Below, one piece after another: positions 1 through 5,244 of a stretch of DNA of 11,131 nucleotides. Made by a program: the position numbers and the translations under genes. The notes below the pieces were generated by a model. The model saw only the letters and a program-made list of their open reading frames with translations. It was not told the origin of the DNA and did not search any database. Numbering within the stretch: position 1 is the first letter of the stretch; the number at the start of each line of letters is the position of its first letter. Source of the DNA: Actinomycetota bacterium (GTDB lineage Bacteria; Actinomycetota; Thermoleophilia; Solirubrobacterales; Solirubrobacteraceae); contig SYBY01000029.1 in assembly GCA_005788585.1 (NCBI GenBank), positions 1-11,131 on the forward strand. The letters run 5' to 3'.

Positions 1-672
1 GATCAGGACGCCGCCGGTGCGCGACGCGTCGACGAAGCCCATGGCGGCGACCGTCTTGCCGGCGCCGGTGGCGTGCTCGAACCAGAAGCGCTTGTGCGCG
101 TTGGGGTCCTCGGCCTGCTCCTCGAGCTGCTCCTCGTCGGCGGCGGCGGCCGCATCGACGTCGTCCTCGTCGTCGTCGGGCTCGGGCTCGTCGTCCTCGA
201 GCTCCTCGAGGTCCTCGATGTCCGCGAGCTCGGGGTCGTCCTCGAGGACGAGCTCCTCCTCGACGGCCAGCACCGGCGCGGCCTCGGACTCGTGCTGCTC
301 GTCGACCGTCTCCGTGCCCTTCTGGGCCTCGGTGAGCAGCGCGGCGAGCGTGCCCGAGAGCGCGTCGACCTGGTGCGGGTTCAGCGTCGTCCCGTCGGCG
401 AGCTTCGGCTCGTCCTCGGACAGCACACGCTCGAGCCCGAGCAGCAGCGACCACTTGCGCCGCCACTTCTCCGACGGGACCTTGCGGCCGTCGTTCAGCT
501 CGTAGAGCGCCCAGTCCAGCGCACGGCGACGGGCGCTCCCGGGCGCGAGGGCCTCCGCCGGGTCTTCCCCGGCGTGAACGAACGTCTCGTGCGAGAACTT
601 CTCCGCCCGGGCGATCTCCTCATCGCTCGGCACGGTCGTGGCCGGATCGGCCACTGGCGTGGACTCAGCCAC
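1..672 (-). CDS. DEAD/DEAH-box (superfamily 2) helicase, N-terminal part, cut by window edge
   Basis: This is the first 224 residues of a larger protein that runs off the left edge. The start is a GTG at 672, with AAGGAAG about 7 nt upstream; the frame is closed upstream by a TGA near 730. Residues 97-105 (LNPHQVDAL) resemble the Q-motif or opening helix of SF2 helicases. Residues 201-207 (ATGAGKT) are Walker A (motif I), followed by MGFVDASRTGGVLI, the strand leading towards motif Ia. Residues 48-84 are basic and Trp-rich. Residues 119-193 contain no Lys or Arg, and about half of residues 121-189 are Asp or Glu, which looks like a disordered acidic insertion. SF2 proteins of this kind use ATP to move on or unwind nucleic acid, but the C-terminal domains that would show the subtype (restriction-like, repair or RNA) lie outside the window. 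It is transcribed away from the tlpA operon. The helicase call is firm; the specific role is unknown. Confidence 0.85.
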   Translation of the reverse strand, partial: MAESTPVADPATTVPSDEEIARAEKFSHETFVHAGEDPAEALAPGSARRRALDWALYELNDGRKVPSEKWRRKWSLLLGLERVLSEDEPKLADGTTLNPHQVDALSGTLAALLTEAQKGTETVDEQHESEAAPVLAVEEELVLEDDPELADIEDLEELEDDEPEPDDDEDDVDAAAAADEEQLEEQAEDPNAHKRFWFEHATGAGKTVAAMGFVDASRTGGVLI

Positions 673-849
673 CAGAAGGCTTCCTTGTGCGTGTAGACGG
701 GCGCCGCTCTTCGGCGCTTCGACCCCTCAGATTCCCGGCCGGAACCGGAACGTGTGCGAGGGGTGCGAGACAGCGGCCCCCCCTGCGGGTTCATGCGCAG
801 CATATCGCACCGGCCAGGACGGAGGAACGTCCGCGCATGCGATCCTGCG
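673..849. promoter_or_regulatory. Divergent intergenic region between helicase and tlpA-like operon
   Basis: This 177-nt gap must hold promoters for both directions. A perfect 6-bp hairpin lies at 701-717 (GCGCCG, loop CTCTT, CGGCGC), upstream of the helicase start in what would be its leader. A 5-bp hairpin at 817-832 (GGACG/CGTCC) displays the purine-rich GAGGAA in its loop. On the minus strand TATGCT (804 to 799) is a plausible -10 for the helicase, but I see no good -35. No convincing -10 is visible on the plus strand. A run of seven C lies at 777-783. No operator of a known family is recognised. Confidence 0.4.
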
Positions 850-1455
850 GTGGTGCGCCGCACGTTGCTCATCGCCGCCGGGACCGTCGCGCTCGTCGTC
901 GTGCTCGTCATCGGACTGCGCCAGGCCGGGGACGACGGCACCGACGCGGAGGCCGGGACCGCCATGACGCGCGAGGAGGTCCTCGCGCCCCTGACGCCTC
1001 CGCCCCCGGTGCCCCCGCGCCTGGCCGCGCTGCACGCCCAGGGCAGCGAGCTCGTCCCCGGTGCACTGCCGGTCTACGAGGAGAAGCTGCGCGAGCTGCG
1101 CGGCTTCCCGGTCGTCGTGAACCTGTGGGCGTCGTGGTGCGGGCCGTGCCGGTTCGAGCTGCCGTTCATCCAGGAGGTCAGCTCGGAGCTGGGGCGCGAG
1201 GTCGCGTTCCTCGGGGTCGACGTCGGCGACAACCGCGAGGACGCGATGAAGACGGCGGCGGAGTTCTTCATGCCGTACCCGTCGGTCGAGGACCCGCGCA
1301 CCAAGATCCGTGCCGACCTCGGCGCGCAGGGCCTGCCGGCGACCGCGTTCTACACCGCCGACGGGAAGCTCGACTACCTGCACCAGGGCGCGTACCGCAG
1401 CGCCGACGACCTGCGCGAGGACATCCGGCGCTACGCGCTGAAGGACGGCACGTGA
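850..1455 (+). CDS. TlpA/ResA-family thiol-disulfide oxidoreductase, membrane-anchored
   Basis: This is a thioredoxin-fold protein that exchanges disulfides on the outer face of the cytoplasmic membrane. Family members reduce apocytochrome c or other exported cysteine proteins, but the partner here is unknown. From GTG 850 it is 201 residues. Residues 3-4 (RR) and a hydrophobic stretch at about 5-22 form an uncleaved signal anchor; an acidic and Pro-rich linker follows. The active site is W96-C97-G-P-C100, and the conserved cis-proline is P163 in GLPATAF. The start is uncertain. GTG 850 and GTG 853 directly precede the anchor but have no Shine-Dalgarno. In-frame GTG 754 or 763 and ATG 793 would add a charged leader. 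A strong GGAGGA at 821-826 is too far from 850 and is best placed for an out-of-frame ATG at 837. Its stop overlaps the next start by 4 nt (GTGA), making it the first gene of a compact operon. Confidence 0.88.
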   Translation: MVRRTLLIAAGTVALVVVLVIGLRQAGDDGTDAEAGTAMTREEVLAPLTPPPPVPPRLAALHAQGSELVPGALPVYEEKLRELRGFPVVVNLWASWCGPCRFELPFIQEVSSELGREVAFLGVDVGDNREDAMKTAAEFFMPYPSVEDPRTKIRADLGAQGLPATAFYTADGKLDYLHQGAYRSADDLREDIRRYALKDGT

Positions 1456-1886
1456 GCGGCGTCGAGATCCGCGAGCCGCGCGACGGCGCCGAGCTGCGCG
1501 CCGCGTTCGACCTGCGGTTCACCGTCTTCTGCGAGGAGCAGGGCGTCCCGCTCGAGCTCGAGCTCGACGAGTACGACGCCGACGCGCTGCACCTCGTGGC
1601 CGTCGAGGACGGCGGTGTCGTCGCGACGTGCCGCCTGCTGCGGGTGGGCGACACGGTGAAGTTCGGGCGCCTGGTGGTCGCGCAGTCCGCGCGCCGGCGC
1701 GGCATCGCCGCCGAGATGCTGGCGGAGACCGAGCGGCGCGCACGGGAGATGGGCGCGCGCCGGCTCGTGCTGAGCGCGCAGACCTACGCGGTGAAGCTCT
1801 ACGAGGACACCGGCTACGCCGCGTTCGGCGACACGTACGAGGACGCGGGGATCGAGCACATCAGCATGGAGCGCGAGCTTGTCTGA
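1452..1886 (+). CDS. GNAT-family N-acetyltransferase (ElaA/YjcF-like)
   Basis: This is a 144-residue single-domain acetyltransferase that uses acetyl-CoA; the acceptor is unknown. The N-terminal signature LRFTVFCEEQGVPLELELDE (residues 21-40) matches the R-x-x-VF-x-x-EQGVP-x-E motif typical of ElaA/YjcF-type members. Motif A is present as R81-R-R-G84-I-A86, the pyrophosphate-binding loop, preceded by FGRLVV on the central beta strand. The C-terminal motif B region is LYEDTGYAAFGDTYEDAGIEH. Length is normal for the group. The GTG start at 1452 overlaps the tlpA-like stop by 4 nt (GTGA), which implies coupled translation. The reading frame stays open well upstream inside the tlpA-like gene, but that stretch is Arg-rich and non-coding in character. 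The family is certain; the substrate cannot be read from the sequence. Confidence 0.9.
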   Translation: MSGVEIREPRDGAELRAAFDLRFTVFCEEQGVPLELELDEYDADALHLVAVEDGGVVATCRLLRVGDTVKFGRLVVAQSARRRGIAAEMLAETERRAREMGARRLVLSAQTYAVKLYEDTGYAAFGDTYEDAGIEHISMERELV

Positions 1887-2859
1887 GGTCCGGGTCGATC
1901 CGCTGACCGGCCTGCGCACGATCGTCGCGGGTGACCGCGCGACCCGACCGGGCGGTGGGCTGTCCGCCACCCCCGCCGAGCCGATCGACCCCGCCAAGGA
2001 CCCGTTCGCCGAGGGCCACGAGGACCAGACGCCGCCCGAGGTCTTCGCGGTCCGGCCGGGCGGCGGCGCGCCGGACACGCCCGGGTGGACGGTGCGCGTG
2101 GTCCCGAACCTGTATCCGGCGCTACGCGCCGACGCGCCGGTGCCCGAACCGCACGCCGAGCCGGACCTCTTCCAGGCGTTCCCCGCCAGCGGCGCGCACG
2201 AGGTCGTCATCAACAGCCCGAAGTCCGTGCTCAGCCTGGCCGACCTGTCCCCGAACGAGGTCGCCGTCGCCATGGGCGTCTGGCGCGAGCGCATCCGCGC
2301 ACACGACGGCGCCGCGTGCCGCCACCTCATCGTCAACGAGCGGCGCGAGGGCGGCGCGTCGCTGCCGCACACCCACGCGCAGCTGTACGCGCTGGACTTC
2401 GTCCCCGCGGCGATCGCCCGCGAGCGCGAGCGGTTCACCGCGTACGCGACCCGCACCATGGGCGGCAACCTGCTCGCCGACCTGCTCCAGCACGAGGTCC
2501 GCCAGCGCGTGCGCCTCGTGGCCTACGACGACGAGGCGGTCGTGCTGGCGCCGTACGGGTCGCGGCTGCCGTTCCAGCTCATGCTCGTCCCGCGGGCGGG
2601 AGCTGCACGCTTCGAGGACGACGGGCCGCTCGGCGCCGCGCTCCTGCATGACGCGCTGAGCCGCCTGCAGCGCCGGTTCGGCTGCAATCCGCCGCTGAAC
2701 CTGTGGGTCCGCACCGCGCCGTCGGGCGCCGAGCACTTCTGCTGGCGCATCGACATCGTGCCGCGGCTGACCCACCTCGCCGGGCTGGAGCTCGGCACCG
2801 GTGTCCACCTGAACATCGTGGCGCCGGAGCAGGCCGCAGCCGAGCTGCGCGACGCGTGA
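1879..2859 (+). CDS. GalT-like nucleotidyltransferase (HIT superfamily), zinc cysteines missing
   Basis: This 326-residue relative of galactose-1-phosphate uridylyltransferase belongs to the branch that also contains plant ADP-glucose phosphorylase (ENLYPAL-type motifs). The active-site triad region reads S-L-P-H164-T-H166-A-Q168 within GGASLPHTHAQLYALDF; His166 is the expected nucleotidyl-accepting residue, and the usual HPH is HTH here. RVVPNLYPAL and GAH107EVVI are also conserved, as is the C-terminal half (PFQLMLVPR; HFCWRIDIVPRLTHLAG). The CPxC zinc pair normally preceding the GNED-type segment is D41-P-F-A44 instead. The reaction is probably transfer of a nucleotide between a sugar phosphate and a nucleotide sugar, or phosphorolysis; the substrate is unknown. 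The start is TTG 1879, with GGAGCG just upstream, overlapping the GNAT stop by 8 nt. No galK or galE is nearby, so a classical Leloir role is doubtful. Confidence 0.8.
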   Translation: MSEVRVDPLTGLRTIVAGDRATRPGGGLSATPAEPIDPAKDPFAEGHEDQTPPEVFAVRPGGGAPDTPGWTVRVVPNLYPALRADAPVPEPHAEPDLFQAFPASGAHEVVINSPKSVLSLADLSPNEVAVAMGVWRERIRAHDGAACRHLIVNERREGGASLPHTHAQLYALDFVPAAIARERERFTAYATRTMGGNLLADLLQHEVRQRVRLVAYDDEAVVLAPYGSRLPFQLMLVPRAGAARFEDDGPLGAALLHDALSRLQRRFGCNPPLNLWVRTAPSGAEHFCWRIDIVPRLTHLAGLELGTGVHLNIVAPEQAAAELRDA

Positions 2860-3779
2860 TCTTCGCGGTCCTCGTCGCGATCCTCGTGTCGGTCGGCGCG
2901 GGAGTCTGGGCCGAGCGGCGCCACGGCGAGGGAGCCCAGCGCGCCGTGCAGCGCACGGTGACGTGGGCGCTCTGGGGGATCATCCCGCCGATCGTCATCG
3001 TCATCACCGCCCGGCTGGAGCTCAGCTCGGGCGTGGGCGCGGGCATCGTGTTCGGCTACCTCGTGCTCGCGGCGGTCGGGCTGCTGGCGTGGATGATCGG
3101 CAGCCGGGTGCTACACCTGCCGCGGTCCTCGACGGGTGCGCTGATCGTCACCTCGATCCTGGCGAACACCGGGTACCTCGGAATCCCGCTCATCCTCGTC
3201 CTGCTCGGGGGCGACGAGGTGGGGTTCGCCATCGTCTGGGACAGCATCATCAGCTACCCGATGGCGTTCATCGTCGCGTTCGCCATCGGTGCGGCGTTCG
3301 GCGACCACGGCGCGAGCGACGTCCGCGACCGGATCCTGAGCTTCTTCACGAAGAACCCCATCCCGTGGGCGTTCGCGATCGGGCTGCTGATCCCCGACGC
3401 CTGGGTCTCCGACGGGCTGTTCGACGCGATGAAGATCCTGGCGTCGTCGCTGCTGCCGCTCGGGTTCTTCATGGTCGGCGTGCAGCTCTCGGCCGAAGGC
3501 GAGCACGGGACGTTCCGCTTCCCGCCGCCCCTCACCGCGCCCGTGGCGACGGTGCTGGGCCTGCGGCTGCTCGTCGCGCCGGTGCTGCTGCTGGGGATCG
3601 CCGCCGCGACGGTGTCGATCCCTGATGCGTACCACCTGCAGGCCGCGATGCCGTGCGGCATCAACGCGCTGATCGTGGCGCACGTCTACGAGCTGGATCT
3701 GCGGCTGACGTCCGCGGCGATCGCGTGGAGCACCGCGATCTTCGCCGTCGAGGTGGCGATCCTCGCGCCGTTCCTGTGA
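2856..3779 (+). CDS. AEC-family (auxin efflux carrier-like) transporter
   Basis: This 307-residue integral membrane protein consists almost entirely of hydrophobic segments, about eight to ten, joined by short charged loops. It starts directly with one (VIFAVLVAILVSVGAGV). Family signatures are visible: A103-N-T-G-Y-L-G-I-P111 with the conserved Asn-Gly-Pro core in the first half, and MPCGINALIVAHVYELD near the C-terminus, the mirror motif of the second half. Bacterial AEC members are secondary carriers, several of which move organic acids such as malate; the substrate here cannot be assigned. The GTG start at 2856 overlaps the GalT-like stop by 4 nt (GTGA). No strong Shine-Dalgarno is seen, which fits translational coupling. 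The length is close to the family norm (about 300-320). Confidence 0.88.
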   Translation: MIFAVLVAILVSVGAGVWAERRHGEGAQRAVQRTVTWALWGIIPPIVIVITARLELSSGVGAGIVFGYLVLAAVGLLAWMIGSRVLHLPRSSTGALIVTSILANTGYLGIPLILVLLGGDEVGFAIVWDSIISYPMAFIVAFAIGAAFGDHGASDVRDRILSFFTKNPIPWAFAIGLLIPDAWVSDGLFDAMKILASSLLPLGFFMVGVQLSAEGEHGTFRFPPPLTAPVATVLGLRLLVAPVLLLGIAAATVSIPDAYHLQAAMPCGINALIVAHVYELDLRLTSAAIAWSTAIFAVEVAILAPFL

Positions 3780-3780
3780 G

Positions 3781-4068
3781 ATGCCGCGCATGAAGCTCTA
3801 CACGTGTGGACAGCGAGACCACGGCCCGCACGCACTGCACCCGTGCGGCAAGGCGGGGCACGCGCTGCGCGAGGCCGGCTACGAGTTCGACATCGAGACC
3901 GTCCCCGGCTATGCGCTCCTGCCGTGGACGCGCCGCGGCGACGCGCGCGCCGAGATCCAGAAGATCTCCGGGCAGAAGAACGTGCCGGTGCTGGTCCTCG
4001 ACGACGGCGAGGTCATCAGCGGGTCGGGCACCATCGCGCGCTGGGCGAAGGAGCACCCCGCGGCGTGA
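3781..4068 (+). CDS. Small glutaredoxin/GST N-terminal-domain protein
   Basis: This 95-residue protein has a single thioredoxin-like fold. It opens with the beta strand MKLYTC, continues with [19 protein letters not shown] (helix 1 and strand 2), then [12 protein letters not shown] with the fold's cis-proline, and ends [12 protein letters not shown], matching the Glu/Ser-x-x-Ile helix of GST N-terminal domains. Cys9 and Cys22 flank a Gly/His-rich loop, so the usual adjacent CxxC of glutaredoxin is absent. The GST C-terminal helical domain is also absent. It may be a redox or thiol-transfer protein, but no activity can be assigned. ATG 3781 lies 1 nt after the AEC stop; ATG 3790 (MKLYT) is an equally good start, and neither has a clear Shine-Dalgarno. 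It sits in the same operon as the TlpA-like oxidoreductase. Confidence 0.8.
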   Translation: MPRMKLYTCGQRDHGPHALHPCGKAGHALREAGYEFDIETVPGYALLPWTRRGDARAEIQKISGQKNVPVLVLDDGEVISGSGTIARWAKEHPAA

Positions 4069-4496
4069 AGGCACTCGTGCAGCGCGTGTCGCGTGCGGCG
4101 GTGCGCGTGGACGGTGCGGTCGTCGGCGAGATCGGTCCGGGTCTGCTGGTGCTGCTGGGCGTGAAGCACGAGGACACGGAGGCCGACGCCGATCGCCTGG
4201 CGGAGAAGATCCGCACACTGCGGGTGTTCCCCGATGCGGAGGGCCGGATGAGCGAGCCGCTCGGCGAGCGCGGGGTGCTGTGCGTCAGTCAGTTCACGCT
4301 GTACGGCGACACGCGGAAGGGGACGCGGCCGTCGTACGTCGCGGCCGCGCGGCCGGAGGTCGCCGAGCCGCTGTACGAGCGGGTGTGTGACGCGCTGGGG
4401 GCGGCGCGTGGCGTGTTCGGGGCGATGATGGAGGTCGAGCTGGTCAACGACGGGCCGGTGACGGTGATGATCGAGGTGCCGCCCACGGGGGTGTGA
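4065..4496 (+). CDS. dtd: D-aminoacyl-tRNA deacylase (DTD)
   Basis: This 143-residue cytoplasmic proofreading enzyme hydrolyses D-amino acids (and glycine mischarged on tRNA-Ala) from tRNA, so they do not reach the ribosome. The N-terminus [16 protein letters not shown] is the classical opening. The active-site motif S75-Q-F-T-L-Y-G-D82 and the Gly-cis-Pro motif N128-D-G130-P131-V-T are both intact, as is KGTRPSY between them. The length matches E. coli Dtd (145 residues). The GTG start at 4065 overlaps the upstream stop by 4 nt (GTGA). It is the last gene of the run starting at tlpA. Its final codons and stop lie in the left arm of a long hairpin (4485-4539). Identification is firm. Confidence 0.96.
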   Translation: MKALVQRVSRAAVRVDGAVVGEIGPGLLVLLGVKHEDTEADADRLAEKIRTLRVFPDAEGRMSEPLGERGVLCVSQFTLYGDTRKGTRPSYVAAARPEVAEPLYERVCDALGAARGVFGAMMEVELVNDGPVTVMIEVPPTGV

Positions 4497-4539
4497 GATT
4501 TCCGCTTCGCGTCACGAACCGTAAGTCTCACACCCCCGT
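4485..4539. repeat. 55-nt imperfect palindrome / long hairpin at dtd 3' end
   Basis: The outer 14 bp are perfectly complementary: ACGGGGGTGTGAGA at 4485-4498 with TCTCACACCCCCGT at 4526-4539. The pairing continues inward about the same centre (4512) to TTCG/CGAA at 4506-4509 and 4515-4518. This gives 25-position arms with two mismatches (4502/4522 and 4505/4519), one G-U (4499/4525) and a 5-nt loop CGTCA. The left arm contains the dtd stop codon. The right arm ends one base before the AGGA Shine-Dalgarno (4540-4543) of the next gene. There is no T-tract on the plus strand, so it is not a classic intrinsic terminator. It could be an attenuating or mRNA-end hairpin, or a copy of a dispersed REP/MITE-like repeat. 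Confidence 0.8.
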
Positions 4540-4551
4540 AGGATCGGCCCC

Positions 4552-5241
4552 ATGCCGCCCACCGACCGCTTCGTCCCCCGCTTCGCCGCCGAGCCGCCGC
4601 AGGAGGGCTTCCCCTACGGCCGGTGGGCCGAGACGCTGCGGGCCGAGTTCCTCGCGGCCTGCCTGCGCGCCGCGGAGGAGGCCGACGACCTCGAGGTCGG
4701 CGAGCCGACCGACATCACCTGGTTCCCCGACCGCACGTGGGAGGCGCGCACGTGGATCCCCGCGTCCACGCGCACGACGACCGGCATCGAGCTGTTCGGC
4801 CACGTGTCGTTCCGGCCCGCCACCGAGGACGAGGAGGCCGACGAGTTCGAGGCGCACGCGGAGGCCACCGACGTCCTGGCCGAGGACCACGACGACTGGC
4901 GCATCGACGTGTCCGACCACGTCATCGGGGACTGGCGCGGGGAGCTCGGCAACGTCGCCGACATGACTCTCGTGTGGGGTGTCCCGCTCGTGCAGGGCGG
5001 CGTGGTCGCGTGCGCCGAGCTCGCCGGCGTGACGGTCGACCAGTGCACGCTCGCCGAGGACCGCTTCACCCTCGTCGCGCCTGACAGCTACCGGCAGGAC
5101 ACGCTCGAGGTCGCGCTGTACGACGCGCGGGGTCGTGAGGTCGCGCGGGAGTCGCTGTACGCGGAGGAGGAGGACGCGGACGAGACCGCGCCTGACGAGA
5201 ACCACGACGAGATCAACGACGCCCTGGGGCGCGGGGACTGA
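4552..5241 (+). CDS. Acidic protein of unknown function
   Basis: I do not recognise this 229-residue protein. It starts at ATG 4552 with AGGA at 4540-4543, 8 nt upstream. No signal peptide or membrane segment is visible, so it is probably cytoplasmic. Residues 1-40 are Pro/Arg-rich then helical (GRWAETLRAEFLAACLRAAEEADD). The middle alternates short beta-like stretches (TWEARTWIPAS; GIELFGHVSFRPA; MTLVWGVPLVQGGVVACAEL) with acidic segments. The C-terminal tail from about residue 200 is strongly acidic (EEEDADETAPDENHDE). The repeated strand pattern suggests one compact alpha/beta or beta-rich domain with a disordered tail. It follows dtd in the same direction but is separated by the 55-nt hairpin, so it may be a separate or attenuated transcription unit. 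Its stop lies 3 nt from the stop of the convergent minus-strand gene. Confidence 0.8.
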   Translation: MPPTDRFVPRFAAEPPQEGFPYGRWAETLRAEFLAACLRAAEEADDLEVGEPTDITWFPDRTWEARTWIPASTRTTTGIELFGHVSFRPATEDEEADEFEAHAEATDVLAEDHDDWRIDVSDHVIGDWRGELGNVADMTLVWGVPLVQGGVVACAELAGVTVDQCTLAEDRFTLVAPDSYRQDTLEVALYDARGREVARESLYAEEEDADETAPDENHDEINDALGRGD

Positions 5242-5244
5242 CGC

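Noticed and set aside
17..505. Ser-rich plus-strand frame at the left edge
   Set aside because: It is the complement of the Glu/Asp-rich segment of the minus-strand helicase; the poly-Ser comes from reading CTCGTC-type repeats.
687..1451. Open frame upstream of and in frame with the GNAT gene, giving a possible 399-residue fusion
   Set aside because: The upstream part overlaps the thioredoxin gene in another frame and is Arg/Gly-rich without structure. The GNAT domain begins at GTG 1452 with a GTGA overlap.
1879..2859. Calling the gene galT and placing it in galactose catabolism
   Set aside because: The zinc cysteines are absent, the HPH motif is HTH, and no galK, galE or galactose transporter is nearby; only family-level assignment is supported.
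4485..4539. Intrinsic (rho-independent) terminator after dtd
   Set aside because: The hairpin is strong but is followed by a GTAGGATC-type sequence rather than a T-tract, and the stem invades the dtd coding end. It is therefore listed as a repeat/hairpin, not a terminator.
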